Below, piece after piece: positions 7,561-17,552 of a stretch of 64,000 nt of DNA. The stretch lies in NCBI GenBank assembly GCA_017533915.1, contig JAFWHX010000010.1:1-64000 (forward strand). The letters run 5' to 3'. Within the stretch, counting starts at the first letter, position 1, and each line of letters starts with the position of its first letter. A model generated the notes under the pieces. It saw nothing but the letters and a program-made list of their open reading frames with translations. It was not told the origin of the DNA and searched no databases. The DNA is from Eubacterium sp. GTDB lineage: Bacteria; Bacillota; Clostridia; Peptostreptococcales; Anaerovoracaceae. The position numbers and the translations under genes are program-made.

Positions 7561-10500
7561 ATGATGAGAAAAGGTTATTTCAGAAAGACTGTGGCGATTC
7601 TGGTGTGCGCGGTGATGGTGCTTACTGCGATGCCTTCAGTGTGGGCAGCGGAGATCAGCCAGAACAGTTACGGCAGTGACAGTCAGCTGGAGGAAGGATC
7701 ATATGCTCCAGGTGAGGTCATCGTGATGTTCAGCGACGGCGCTGTAGATGAAGAGGAAATGTCTCTTAAAAGCGCGAGGAAGCTGTCTTCTGTCGGAAGC
7801 GGCTTCGGAATGAGTCTGAACGCATCCGGAAGTGCCGATGAGGCTGCAGAAGACGCAAAAAGTGAAGCAGCTATTCTTGAGGATAGTCTCGGGGATGATT
7901 TTGTGCTGGAAGATTCTCTCGTGTTCCCTGTTGTGGAAAAGGCTGATGACTCCACAGAAAAGCATGCCGAAGACGCTGCAGAAAATCATGCCGATGAAGC
8001 TGCAGACGATCATGCTGATGACCCTACAGAAAACCAAGCCGAGGAAGCTGGGGACGACAGTACAGAAAGCGGAAAGAGCGGCGGCTTCAGGCTGGAATCA
8101 GAAGATCAGGCAGATGGATCCGGCGATCTCAAGATAGCGCTCGTTACATCTGATAGATACGATACAGAGACTTTGATCAGGAAGCTGGAAGGGAACAGCA
8201 GGATCGCCGCGGCAGAACCGAACTACTATATACATTATGAAGACTATGACGATTATGCTCTGGATGATACGTATGCATCTTACCTGTATCAGGCGAATTC
8301 ACCTCTCGCAGAAAATACTGCCGGAGACAGAGTGGATGACAGAGGAGAGATGCCTGAGAATGCTGAAGAGTCTGTTTCCACGAATGCGGCAAGCGGATGG
8401 AAAAAGCTTACGGGAGATGAAAATGAGACAGTCGTCGCTGTTGTGGACTCGGGGATCAATCCGGAACATGAGGATCTTAAGGATAATCTCTGGGTAAATG
8501 ATCCGGAGGTCACAGGTCTGAGCGGAGATCACGGATATAATTTCGGAAACAATGATACGGATCTGACGGATCATAACGGACACGGTACGCACTGCGCGGG
8601 TATCATAGCTGCTGCTGCGAACAACGGGAAAGGTGTGGCAGGTATAACTGGAAACGCCAATGTAAAGATCATGATGCTGAAGACGGACGGAGACGATGAG
8701 ACCAGACTCTATACTGCAATGGGATCATACAGCTATGTTCTCCGGGCTAAAGCCGCGGGAGTCAATATAGTGGCTACAAGTAATTCGTGGGGGCGCGATG
8801 ATACCGAGAGCACCATCTTCAATGAGATCATAGACAGAATGGGAGAAGCAGGGATCCTGACATTCACCGCTGCCGGAAACGCAACAAAGGATCTTGACCG
8901 GTCGGTAGACAACCCTGCGTCAAATGAATCCATTTACGGAATAAACGTAGGATGCGCCGGTATAACAGGAGAACCGGCGGGATTTTCAAATTACGGAAAG
9001 AGTCAGGTGGATATATTCGCGCCTGGAGTAAACATTCTGTCAACGGTCGGTGTTACGACTTATTTCCCGTCGCTATATACAGCAGAAGAGCTTGCCCGTA
9101 CTACAGCATATTATGGCGGGTTCGATAAGGACGTGAAAATAAACAAGAAAGCGGACGGGAAGAATGACAGTGTCATACCGTCAAAGGGCTTGGGCGATGA
9201 TACAGTCAGTGCATTCGGACCATCAGTATTCAAAGTGGAGCAGGACGATGATTCTGAAGACGATGAGATAGAAGACGAGCAGGAAGATGAGTCCGGCGAG
9301 CAGGATGATGAGTCCGGCGAGCAGCAGGAAGAGCAGGGAAGCAGCGCCACATGCGAGCTTGAGATCGTTCCGGAGCATTATTTCACTACAGGAAAGAATG
9401 CGGCTTCTCTTAAAGTAACGATAAAGAATGCTGTGATCGGCGAAAGCTATTACCTGTATTTCCCGTACAAGAAGGATCAGCTCACAGAGGGATGCAGCAA
9501 CACTAAATTCTCTGTCTATTATGAAAGCGGTGACAACGCTGATGAGACTGAGTGTATGGTCTACGGCGGAGAGGTCGTTGAAAATAATGACGGCACAGTC
9601 GAGCTTACAGGCTACGGCATGCATGGCCATACTATGGACAGAGTCAATAAATACGTAGGATCACACCTCACAAGTCCGGAAGAGCTTGGCGAGATGAATG
9701 ATAAGATACTCCCGTATGATGAGCTGGATGGCCGAAAGACCGGGATCGGCCTTCTGATAGAGCCGTCAACAGACAATAATGGATCAGCCTGGGAAGGCGG
9801 GGAGCCTCATGACGTGACCTTTTACCTCGACTCCATCGCTGTGTCGAAAGCGAACGCCGAGATCGACAGAAACAGCTCATACGAGATGATGTCCGGAACG
9901 TCTATGGCATGCCCGGCAGCCGCTGGAGCAGGCGCGCTGATAGCTGCCCTTTATCCAAGGGAGGATGGTCAGTCGGGAGCTGAATACGCCACGATGATCA
10001 AAAACAAGCTCATGTCTTGTGCAAGAAAGACAGACTCTCTAAAAGATATGTGTGCTACAGGCGGATTCATAGATCTTACACTCCTCGACGATGAAGATCC
10101 TGCTCCTGTGATAAACGACGCGGTATGCAGCATAAAAAAGAAAACGATAACGCTCTATGGAAGCGGCCTTAATAAGGGAATAAAACTAAGCTATAAAAGG
10201 CTGTTAAAGGCCGGGTCTCCGGCTGTTGAGCTGCCTGCCGATGGAATGACAGTATCATATGCGGCAGATGGGAAGAGCTGCGTGATAAAAAACGCAAAGG
10301 CTTTGTTCGGTACATATACTGAGTTTACGGCGGTACATGGCGAGAAGAGCGGGCAGCGTTCGTTCTTCCTGGTCAAGGGGCAGAATAAGATAGAGATGAC
10401 GGCAAGTATGCTGGAACCGAATCCAAGCGAAGCCGACTATGAAAGAAAGCTCCAGCCGGAACGTTTTATCTTTACGGATGCAGATGGGAAACAGCTTTAC

Positions 10501-11865
10501 GCCATCGAGCAGCACAATGGGATCATATCAAGATTTGACGGAGCACAGTTTGTGGATATCCCGGGGACAGATATCAAGGACAGCCTGTCTGATCTGTATC
10601 TTAAGAACGGATATGATAAGTATCAGGTGGTAAACGACTTAAGCATCACTGTTTATATTGAGGGAAAGGCGATAGTGTCCGGAAACAGGGCTTATACGGT
10701 GGTAAGTGTTGATTATACGCCGGGATCAGAATCCGGCGGGTCTGCTGAGCCGGAAGAGGAGGAACCTGATATGCAGGACGAGGAAGACACTGATGAGCAG
10801 GAAGAAGAGCCTGACGATGATGAGAACACGATCGAAAAGAGATTCCTCGCATCTATAGATGTCACGAAGAAAAAGCCTGCATGGATATTTGAAGAATACC
10901 AGGATCCGGAACTCGAAGAGACAGACCATGCAGTGTTCGATTACCAGGCAGCTGGAAATAAGCTCTATGCTGTGTCCTGCCTTAAGGAAGAAGGATATAC
11001 TGCGCTGTTGTCGTATGATCTCTCAGCGCCTGCAGAAAAACGGGTCTGGAAGCGCGAGCCTGATCTTCCTGAAGCTATCAGCAGTGCGTCACTTGCGTCG
11101 TATAAAGGAAAGCTCTACATGTTCTTTGGCGCGAAAGTAGAAGAAGGAAAGAGTGGAGATGAGCTTCTGTCAGACGATGTATGGCGCTTTGACGGTAAAA
11201 AATGGGAAAGGACAGGAACTCTGGCATTCGCAGGAAAGTACACATCCCGCTACAACGAGGATCCAGAATATCTGAAATTCCCTGTGGAAGCGGCAAATGG
11301 CCTTGTGTTTGTTGAATGCTCGGTCGATGGTCTGGGGAACACATTCCTGTACGATCCTGAGAAAGATAAAGGTACACCGATGTACCTGACGATCAATGAC
11401 AACAATTCAGATGATACGCTCTACGGAGTATCTTCCTGCGCTATAACGCGGGACGGCATCTACTACAAGAGAGATCACAGCGACGAGATGCGCCGCGGCT
11501 GGGGTTTATATAAGATACCGGCATCAGGCGGAGCCTACAGGAGTCCGTATCCTAAGTCTGCGAATACGATCAAAGTCTCTGCTTCAGCAAAGACCGTGAA
11601 GTATGCGGCGGTCAGGAAGAAAGCGGTCAGCGTCAAAGCCATAACGGTGAAGAAGGCCAAAGGGAAAGTGACGTATAAGAAAGCCGGTGTCAATAAGAAG
11701 AAATTCGCCGGTAAATTCACCGTGAACAAAAAGAACGGCAGGATAACAGTTAAGAAGGGCGTGAAGAAGGGCACCTACAAGATAACTGTCAAAGTCAGAG
11801 CTGCAGGAGATACCAACTACAAGGCTGCCACAAAGACTGTGAAGGTAACGATACGGGTGAAATAG
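7561..11865 (+). CDS. Very large secreted subtilisin-like serine protease (S8)
   Basis: The protein has 1434 residues with a signal peptide (cleavage near WAA, about residue 30) and an S8 catalytic triad. Asp296 lies in VVDSGIN, His341 in NGHGTHCAG and Ser781 in SGTSMACP. The 440 residues between His and Ser are far longer than usual and contain an inserted beta-rich domain (about 560-770) preceded by an acidic run (DESGEQ repeated). The N-terminal propeptide region contains an 8-residue repeat around ENHADEAA. Later parts include a Kelch/propeller-like region and a C-terminal basic domain shared with nearby secreted proteins. GGGAGG at 7551-7556 could serve ATG 7561 or, with better spacing, 7564. 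It likely degrades host or matrix proteins at the cell surface. Confidence 0.88.
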   Translation: MMRKGYFRKTVAILVCAVMVLTAMPSVWAAEISQNSYGSDSQLEEGSYAPGEVIVMFSDGAVDEEEMSLKSARKLSSVGSGFGMSLNASGSADEAAEDAKSEAAILEDSLGDDFVLEDSLVFPVVEKADDSTEKHAEDAAENHADEAADDHADDPTENQAEEAGDDSTESGKSGGFRLESEDQADGSGDLKIALVTSDRYDTETLIRKLEGNSRIAAAEPNYYIHYEDYDDYALDDTYASYLYQANSPLAENTAGDRVDDRGEMPENAEESVSTNAASGWKKLTGDENETVVAVVDSGINPEHEDLKDNLWVNDPEVTGLSGDHGYNFGNNDTDLTDHNGHGTHCAGIIAAAANNGKGVAGITGNANVKIMMLKTDGDDETRLYTAMGSYSYVLRAKAAGVNIVATSNSWGRDDTESTIFNEIIDRMGEAGILTFTAAGNATKDLDRSVDNPASNESIYGINVGCAGITGEPAGFSNYGKSQVDIFAPGVNILSTVGVTTYFPSLYTAEELARTTAYYGGFDKDVKINKKADGKNDSVIPSKGLGDDTVSAFGPSVFKVEQDDDSEDDEIEDEQEDESGEQDDESGEQQEEQGSSATCELEIVPEHYFTTGKNAASLKVTIKNAVIGESYYLYFPYKKDQLTEGCSNTKFSVYYESGDNADETECMVYGGEVVENNDGTVELTGYGMHGHTMDRVNKYVGSHLTSPEELGEMNDKILPYDELDGRKTGIGLLIEPSTDNNGSAWEGGEPHDVTFYLDSIAVSKANAEIDRNSSYEMMSGTSMACPAAAGAGALIAALYPREDGQSGAEYATMIKNKLMSCARKTDSLKDMCATGGFIDLTLLDDEDPAPVINDAVCSIKKKTITLYGSGLNKGIKLSYKRLLKAGSPAVELPADGMTVSYAADGKSCVIKNAKALFGTYTEFTAVHGEKSGQRSFFLVKGQNKIEMTASMLEPNPSEADYERKLQPERFIFTDADGKQLYAIEQHNGIISRFDGAQFVDIPGTDIKDSLSDLYLKNGYDKYQVVNDLSITVYIEGKAIVSGNRAYTVVSVDYTPGSESGGSAEPEEEEPDMQDEEDTDEQEEEPDDDENTIEKRFLASIDVTKKKPAWIFEEYQDPELEETDHAVFDYQAAGNKLYAVSCLKEEGYTALLSYDLSAPAEKRVWKREPDLPEAISSASLASYKGKLYMFFGAKVEEGKSGDELLSDDVWRFDGKKWERTGTLAFAGKYTSRYNEDPEYLKFPVEAANGLVFVECSVDGLGNTFLYDPEKDKGTPMYLTINDNNSDDTLYGVSSCAITRDGIYYKRDHSDEMRRGWGLYKIPASGGAYRSPYPKSANTIKVSASAKTVKYAAVRKKAVSVKAITVKKAKGKVTYKKAGVNKKKFAGKFTVNKKNGRITVKKGVKKGTYKITVKVRAAGDTNYKAATKTVKVTIRVK

Positions 11866-11995
11866 AAAAATAAGCTGATCAGCAACTTATAGTATGTGAT
11901 AAAGCTTCATGTAGTGATATAATATAAATATGGAAAAAGCTCGCGGAAGCAGCGTTCATGGATAATATAAGCAATTATCATAAAGGAGAATGAAA

Positions 11996-12148
11996 ATGAG
12001 TGACGAAGGATTACAGATCATGTGCCCATATTGCGGCGGACCATCACACAGACTTACACAGGTAGATGGATGCATCTGGAGATACATCTGCGCAAAGTGC
12101 CACAGGGTATTCAAAGTCGATGAGGCTACAGGACAGGTCATCGACTAA
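11996..12148 (+). CDS. Small zinc-ribbon protein (50 residues)
   Basis: This short gene has a good ribosome-binding site (AAAGGAG, 8 bases before ATG) and encodes 50 residues with two Cys pairs: CPYC near residue 10 and CAKC near residue 32. The 20-residue spacing suits a zinc ribbon. The segment WRYICAKCHRVFKV resembles other small zinc-ribbon proteins of Clostridia. A function in nucleic-acid or protein binding is possible but not shown. It is followed by a hairpin that may terminate it before the ATP-grasp gene, and it is separated from the protease upstream by a TATAAT-like element near 11920. Confidence 0.7.
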   Translation: MSDEGLQIMCPYCGGPSHRLTQVDGCIWRYICAKCHRVFKVDEATGQVID

Positions 12149-12181
12149 GGCGCCGGCGGACACTGGATCTTGTGAAGGGAG

Positions 12182-12216
12182 AAGCGGCAGACCCGGAAGG
12201 GCCGGCCGCTTTATTA
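12182..12216 (+). terminator. Possible intrinsic terminator
   Basis: AAGCGGC (12182-12188) can pair with GCCGCTT (12205-12211), with additional C/G pairing inside, and is followed by TTATT. The T-run is short, so termination may be weak. Confidence 0.4.
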
Positions 12217-12238
12217 AAAACGACTGAAAGGGGATCTC

Positions 12239-13435
12239 ATGAATTTTGTCTTTATATCACCGAATTTCCCGCATACTTACTGGCATTTCTGCAGTTGTCT
12301 CAAGCGAAACGGAGTGAATGTGCTTGGTATCGGCGACTGCTCGTATGACAGCCTTGAGCCTGATCTCAAGGCTTCGCTTACCGAATATTACAAAGTCGAC
12401 AGCATGGAGAACTATGACAGCATGTACAGGGCTGTCGCGTTCTTTGCTTTTAAATATGGAAAGATCGACTGGCTTGAATCGAACAACGAGTACTGGCTCG
12501 AGCAGGACGCGAGACTGAGGAAAGACTTCAACATAACTACGGGCGTTCAGCCGGACGAGCTCGCTCTCTGGAAGAGCAAATCGGCGATGAAGCCGGTATA
12601 TAAGGAAGCGGGCATACCGACAGCGAGGAATCATAAGATCACCGATATAGATGCGGCAAAGGCTTTTCTTAAGGAGATCGGCGGCTATCCGGTCATTGTA
12701 AAGCCTGACATCGGAGTGGGCGCGGAAGATACATGGAAGCTTGAGAATGACGAGGAGTTGAAGGATTTCTTCGATCATAAGCCTGACGTGCCGTATGTCA
12801 TGGAGGAATTCGTGTTCGGGAATATCTATTCATACGACGCTATCTGTGACTCGAACGGTGACCCTCTGTTTGAGAACTCGTGCTGGTTCCCGCCGTCAGT
12901 AGCGGACCTTGTGAACAAAGGCCTGGAGCTTACTTACTATGCTCTTCTGGATGTGCCGGAGCAGCTCAGAGAATACGGCAGGCGCGCTCTGAAAGCGTTC
13001 AAGGTGAAGAGCAGGTTCGTGCATTTTGAGTTCTTCAGACTCACAAAGGCAAGGAAGAACCTCGGGAAAGTTGGAGATTTTGTTGGCCTGGAGGTAAACA
13101 TGAGACCGGCCGGAGGATATACTCCGGACATGATGGACTTTGCCCACCAGACAGATGTATATCAGATTTACGCTGACATGGTGACGTCTGACAGGCGGAT
13201 CCTGCCTATGTCGGGGAAAGATAAGTTCTGTGTGTATGCAGGAAGAAAGGATATACACAGATACGCGCATACCAATGAAGAGATAATGGCCAGATATGGA
13301 AAGAACATGGTCATGGCTGAACGCATGCCGGACGTGCTTTCCGGTGCTATGGGAAACCAGATGTACACGGCGGTAGTGGCGAGCGAGGACGAAGTGCAGA
13401 AGTTCGCGGATTTTGTACAGGAAAGGGCAGAGTAG
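12239..13435 (+). CDS. ATP-grasp carboxylate-amine ligase family protein
   Basis: The 398-residue cytoplasmic protein starts with a Rossmann-like pre-ATP-grasp segment (FVFISPNFPHTYWHF). An ATP-grasp fold follows: the strand/Lys segment GGYPVIVKPDIGVGAEDTWK binds ATP phosphates, MEEFV is the hinge, and FEFFRL...GLEVNMRPAGGYTPDMM is the Mg-binding Glu/Asn element. Such enzymes form amide or thioester bonds through an acyl-phosphate. The substrate cannot be told. It is preceded by AAAGGGG. The esterase gene 95 bases downstream probably shares its transcript, which would fit a ligase/hydrolase pair acting on one small molecule (inference). Confidence 0.78.
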   Translation: MNFVFISPNFPHTYWHFCSCLKRNGVNVLGIGDCSYDSLEPDLKASLTEYYKVDSMENYDSMYRAVAFFAFKYGKIDWLESNNEYWLEQDARLRKDFNITTGVQPDELALWKSKSAMKPVYKEAGIPTARNHKITDIDAAKAFLKEIGGYPVIVKPDIGVGAEDTWKLENDEELKDFFDHKPDVPYVMEEFVFGNIYSYDAICDSNGDPLFENSCWFPPSVADLVNKGLELTYYALLDVPEQLREYGRRALKAFKVKSRFVHFEFFRLTKARKNLGKVGDFVGLEVNMRPAGGYTPDMMDFAHQTDVYQIYADMVTSDRRILPMSGKDKFCVYAGRKDIHRYAHTNEEIMARYGKNMVMAERMPDVLSGAMGNQMYTAVVASEDEVQKFADFVQERAE

Positions 13436-13530
13436 ATCCGGCGACGCATATGTGAGCATGCTCGCGATGTGAGCGGATGGCTGGCAGAGCATAGAAACAC
13501 AATAAGTATAACAGTAAAAGGCAGGACAGC

Positions 13531-14271
13531 ATGGAAGAAAGATACGAAGAAAGATACAGCGAGAGATTAGGACGCAACATGGGACATGCGGTGTTCGGAC
13601 ACGCAGGGAAGCTTTGCCTTGCTTTCGGGCCGCAGAACGGACACTTGTGGGATTTTCGCAATTTCGGGATGGTAGCCTCGGTACAGCCGTGGATAGACTC
13701 GGGTAAGATAAAGCTTATCTGTGTCGACGGCATAGATGAGGAATCCTGGTCCGATTCGAACGGCGACGGCAGTTATCGTGCGGAGATGCAGGAGAAATGG
13801 TTCGGATACGTCGTGGATGAACTTCTTCCGGAGTACACTGTTCCTGGTGAGAAAGCTATGGTAACGGGCTGCAGCATGGGCGGACTCCACTCCGCTAATT
13901 TCTTTTTCAGAAGGCCGGATCTTTTCGACACGATGATCTCGCTGAGCGGCCTCTTTGACGCGAGCTATTTCTTCGGGGATTACATGGACGATATAGTGTA
14001 TAACAACTCTCCGATCCATTTCATACCGAACATGCCGGATGATCATCCGTGGCTCGACATGTACAGAGAAGGGACGATCATATTCTGCTGCGGACAGGGG
14101 GCATGGGAAGACAAAATGAGAGTAGATTCCGCTGCGCTGGACAGGATCTTGACTGATAAGAATGTACCGCACTGGGCTGACTTCTGGGGTTTTGACGTCA
14201 ATCATGACTGGCCGTGGTGGCAGAAACAGCTTCCGTATTTCATGGAGCATGTGATGGGGCCGGCTTATTGA
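13531..14271 (+). CDS. Putative esterase, alpha/beta hydrolase fold
   Basis: The protein has 246 residues without a signal peptide. The nucleophile elbow is GCSMGG with Ser115, preceded by a strand (GEKAMVTG) and followed by SANFFFRRPDLFDTMISLSG, as in the D-type esterase family (PF00756-like: S-formylglutathione hydrolase, enterochelin esterase). The C-terminal FDVNHDWPWW carries the likely catalytic His. It probably hydrolyses an ester or thioester of a small molecule in the cytoplasm. It lies directly behind the ATP-grasp gene in the same direction. A start further upstream is not supported. Confidence 0.78.
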   Translation: MEERYEERYSERLGRNMGHAVFGHAGKLCLAFGPQNGHLWDFRNFGMVASVQPWIDSGKIKLICVDGIDEESWSDSNGDGSYRAEMQEKWFGYVVDELLPEYTVPGEKAMVTGCSMGGLHSANFFFRRPDLFDTMISLSGLFDASYFFGDYMDDIVYNNSPIHFIPNMPDDHPWLDMYREGTIIFCCGQGAWEDKMRVDSAALDRILTDKNVPHWADFWGFDVNHDWPWWQKQLPYFMEHVMGPAY

Positions 14272-14272
14272 T

Positions 14273-14314
14273 CCGGCATTTTCATCTGTTGCGCCCGGCA
14301 TTTTCATCTGTTGA
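14273..14314 (+). repeat. 22-bp tandem duplication after the esterase stop codon
   Basis: CCGGCATTTTCATCTGTTG occurs at 14273 and 14295. The first copy begins two bases after the stop codon of the esterase gene. Confidence 0.85.
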
Positions 14315-14431
14315 TAATGGACATCACAGGTGGTATAATATAGTTCTAAGTTTATAGTAGCTGAATATGTGTTGGCTAAATTTATATTGGTTAAGTTTAA
14401 GTTGGTATTGTGTTAGATTGAGGTAATGATC

Positions 14432-16417
14432 GTGGATAAGAAATCAAGAAGGATCATTGCGGCGATAATGACGGGGCTCATGCTCATGATGTCATTTGCC
14501 GAGGTACCGGCGGTATTTGCAGCCGGGGAAGCCGGAGATGAGCCGGCTATGGAATTACAGGATGAAGCAGGTGCTTCAGGAGTAGAAGGACCGGAAGTCG
14601 GGGTCGATGAGCAGGGTACTCCTGAGACTCCGGGTACTACGGAAGGCGAAGAAGAGCCGGCAGAAGAAAAAGCTGATTACGGAAAAGTGACAGATGCAGT
14701 CAATCAGGCAAATGCAGTCAACAGAGATCAGTATACTGCTGATTCAATTGCAAAGCTTGATGCTGCGGTAGCTGCTGTCGTATATGATCTTCCTGTATCC
14801 AGACAGTTAGAAGTGGATGCGATGGCTCAGGCGATCACAGATGCTATAGCCGCACTGGTGAAAAAGGATCCAAGCGAGCCTGTGATCGAAAGGAACCCTA
14901 TGCTGATAGAAGGCAATTACTATTACATCAGGTTCTATACGACGACAAATAATAATGATTACTACAAGAACATGGAAGGCAAGACCAAGGTCAAGCTGGA
15001 CGGAAGATGGTATCAGGGCAAGATAACTGATGTCGACGGGACCAAGTACGTAACAGACGGCGGCACACGCGCAGAGTCAGATGTAAATGCACTTGTCAAG
15101 AAAGGCTGGAAGTTCGATTACTTCATCAAAGCTACTAACGGCACGACAGCTGACCCGTCAGATGATGAATACATAACACCTGAAGACAGTCCGCTTACTT
15201 TTGATCAGATCGGACAGAAGGGCAAGAACAAAGGCTATAATCTGAAGGTCGAGAACGGAAAGGCATATTATCTGGAAGTCAAAGCTACTTCTCCAAATGG
15301 AGAGCAGGTAACATGCAATTCTCTCGACCGTATCGTAAGATACATGTTCATCGATGCTCCTGAAAACGTAAAGGTCAAATGTGACGACGATGATAACAGA
15401 GCGACGCTCAAGTGGAAGAAGGTAGATAAAGCTATCGGATATGCGATCTACATCAGCACTAACGGGAAATGCCCATCGAAGCCGACTAAATATACAAAGA
15501 ACACTGAGTACACAAAAGCCCTTGCAGGACCGAAGACATACACATTCTTTGTAAAATCAGTATTCTACAACAAGGCTGCTACGACAGGCGGTGTCGGAGG
15601 CACAGGTAAAGGACATGAGATCAAGACAGTTTCAGCAGCCTGCAAAGGAGATGACACTGTTAAGATCAAGGGACGTATACTTGATACTGGTATCCGCACG
15701 ATCAAGTGGTATGCCAAGGCTAAATATACAGCGCCGCTGTATTCCAATTCCGGATGCTCAAAGAAAAAGGGCACGCTTGCAAAAGGAACAAAAGTATACT
15801 GCATAGGAAAGTACCCGTCACATCTTCCTCGCGGCGCGCATCCTACAAGATATAAGATCCAGTTTACTAATAAAAAGGGTAAGACTGTAACCGGCTATAT
15901 CAGATACGGTACGGTCAAGCACGTCAGCGGAGAAGTCGCATACAAGGGCGGAAAAGCATACGACTACAGTGAGGCTGTTAAGGAAGACTATGTAAATGAA
16001 AAGGGCTTCAGCAGCAGCTCCAAATATCTGATCTGGATGAACACATACACACAGCGCGTGAACATCTTCACCGGAAAGAAAGGCCACTGGAAGCTTCTGA
16101 GAACAGACCGCTGCACGAGTGGTGAATATTACCACTATACAGGCCTTGGATCAAAGTATAAAATACACAGACATCAGGAGACCAGGATAAGGAACTTCAT
16201 CAACAGCACATCCAAGTATTATTATAAGAAGCTGTCATATTTCAGCAAGGGCAACTCATTCCATACACCATGCTGGAGGCTTGACAACAATAAGTCGGTG
16301 AACCATGTAAAGAGCAACCTGCAGCCAGGTACAAAGGGATGCGTCAGAATGACCGTTCCTGCCGCTACATGGATCTACAATAATATTCCACTTGGAACAA
16401 AGGTAATAACTCACTAA
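14432..16417 (+). CDS. Secreted L,D-transpeptidase (YkuD) with FIVAR-like and FN3-like domains
   Basis: I prefer GTG 14432 because GAGG (14420-14423) is 8 bases away; ATG 14426 is only two bases from it. A signal peptide (cleavage around VFA) is followed by an acidic Glu/Pro-rich linker, a FIVAR-like helical repeat (VTDAVNQANAVNRDQY...), a fibronectin-type stretch (residues ~310-390), an SH3-like part, and a C-terminal YkuD domain. The YkuD signature is present: WMNTYTQRVNIFTG at the start, then His residues and the catalytic Cys in TKGCVRM. It forms 3-3 peptidoglycan cross-links or attaches proteins to the wall. Next to the NlpC/P60 gene downstream it suggests a wall-remodelling group. Confidence 0.88.
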   Translation: MDKKSRRIIAAIMTGLMLMMSFAEVPAVFAAGEAGDEPAMELQDEAGASGVEGPEVGVDEQGTPETPGTTEGEEEPAEEKADYGKVTDAVNQANAVNRDQYTADSIAKLDAAVAAVVYDLPVSRQLEVDAMAQAITDAIAALVKKDPSEPVIERNPMLIEGNYYYIRFYTTTNNNDYYKNMEGKTKVKLDGRWYQGKITDVDGTKYVTDGGTRAESDVNALVKKGWKFDYFIKATNGTTADPSDDEYITPEDSPLTFDQIGQKGKNKGYNLKVENGKAYYLEVKATSPNGEQVTCNSLDRIVRYMFIDAPENVKVKCDDDDNRATLKWKKVDKAIGYAIYISTNGKCPSKPTKYTKNTEYTKALAGPKTYTFFVKSVFYNKAATTGGVGGTGKGHEIKTVSAACKGDDTVKIKGRILDTGIRTIKWYAKAKYTAPLYSNSGCSKKKGTLAKGTKVYCIGKYPSHLPRGAHPTRYKIQFTNKKGKTVTGYIRYGTVKHVSGEVAYKGGKAYDYSEAVKEDYVNEKGFSSSSKYLIWMNTYTQRVNIFTGKKGHWKLLRTDRCTSGEYYHYTGLGSKYKIHRHQETRIRNFINSTSKYYYKKLSYFSKGNSFHTPCWRLDNNKSVNHVKSNLQPGTKGCVRMTVPAATWIYNNIPLGTKVITH

Positions 16418-16484
16418 GGTTATTCTGGACAGGATCCTGAAACGGATCCAGATGATCTTCTGATCAGATGGAGAACTAATATAA

Positions 16485-17552
16485 TTGAAAAAGCTGACAG
16501 AGAAACAGAAACTGATAATAATAATCGCCAGTGCCGCTTTGGCACTGGCTGTTATTACTTTTATACTTGTAATAAGACTGGGCACCCCTATCCCCAGATT
16601 CACTAACGGCGAGACCGCAGAAGAACCGTACAGCATGCTTGTCGACGGGAAAGAGGTCCTGCTGGTGAAGAGCAGAGATGACGGCATCGCCGCTCTCTCT
16701 GACGTAGTGAAAGAATATACACCAAAGGGCATGACGACGGTGAAAGTAGATTTTGATAAGAAGATCACTTTCGCAGAAAAAAAGATCAGGCCTTTCAAAA
16801 AGCTTACTCCGGTCCTGAACGAAGAGGAGGCCGCTGAGCAGATAATCAAGGCGAACAAAAAAAAGAAGCCATGGTTCACAGCGACAGTAACAGCAGAGAA
16901 AAGCGCAAAGAGACTGATCCAGCCTATAGTAAAATTCAAATACAAAGAGGATATGGATCTTTTCGACTATGTCGTTAAAAAAGAAGGCGTAGAAGGGCTT
17001 AAGCGCGTTAGATTCCAGTGGACCACGGAGAACGGCGAGGTCGTAGACAAGACGGACAAAGAGAGCATCGTGCTCTTTGATCCGAAGAATGCAGTCGTGC
17101 TCACAGGTTTTGATGAGACTCCTAAGGACCTTAAATGGGCTGAATATGATGACTTTCAAAAATTCGTCCAGGAAGAGAGTGCTGACGCTATAATCGGCGG
17201 AGAGATGGTGGATTATGGAGAGCAGTTCCTTGGGAATCCATATAAATATGGAGGAAAGAGCCTTACTCACGGTATCGACTGCGTTCAGTTCGTACGTGCG
17301 ATGTACGCAAAATACGGGATCATACTTCCTAATAAGCGCAGCGCTCTCGGAAGAGTAGGAAGAGGAGTCAGCCTGAAGAACGCGCGGCCGGGCGACATCG
17401 TATACTATGGGAATCACGTTGCGATGTACATCGGAAACGGTAAGGTTATCCACGCGATACATAAGGGTATATCCATAAGCAATATCAACTACAGAAAATG
17501 GAAGACCATAAGGCGAGTAGATAAGAAGAAAAAGAAGAAGAAGAAAAAGTAA
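16485..17552 (+). CDS. Membrane-anchored NlpC/P60 cell-wall hydrolase
   Basis: The protein (355 residues, TTG start) has an N-terminal transmembrane anchor (IIIIASAALALAVITFILVI), a middle region with a VDGKEVLLVKS motif and repeated beta strands resembling YabE/VanW-side domains, and a C-terminal NlpC/P60 domain. Catalytic Cys266 lies in GIDCVQF, His311 in YGNHVAMYIGNG, with a further His in VIHAIHKG. Such enzymes cut D-gamma-Glu-to-diamino-acid bonds in peptidoglycan. The protein ends in a run of nine Lys, which could bind teichoic acid or the membrane. Its stop codon overlaps the next start (TAATG), so the two are co-translated. Confidence 0.85.
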   Translation: MKKLTEKQKLIIIIASAALALAVITFILVIRLGTPIPRFTNGETAEEPYSMLVDGKEVLLVKSRDDGIAALSDVVKEYTPKGMTTVKVDFDKKITFAEKKIRPFKKLTPVLNEEEAAEQIIKANKKKKPWFTATVTAEKSAKRLIQPIVKFKYKEDMDLFDYVVKKEGVEGLKRVRFQWTTENGEVVDKTDKESIVLFDPKNAVVLTGFDETPKDLKWAEYDDFQKFVQEESADAIIGGEMVDYGEQFLGNPYKYGGKSLTHGIDCVQFVRAMYAKYGIILPNKRSALGRVGRGVSLKNARPGDIVYYGNHVAMYIGNGKVIHAIHKGISISNINYRKWKTIRRVDKKKKKKKKK

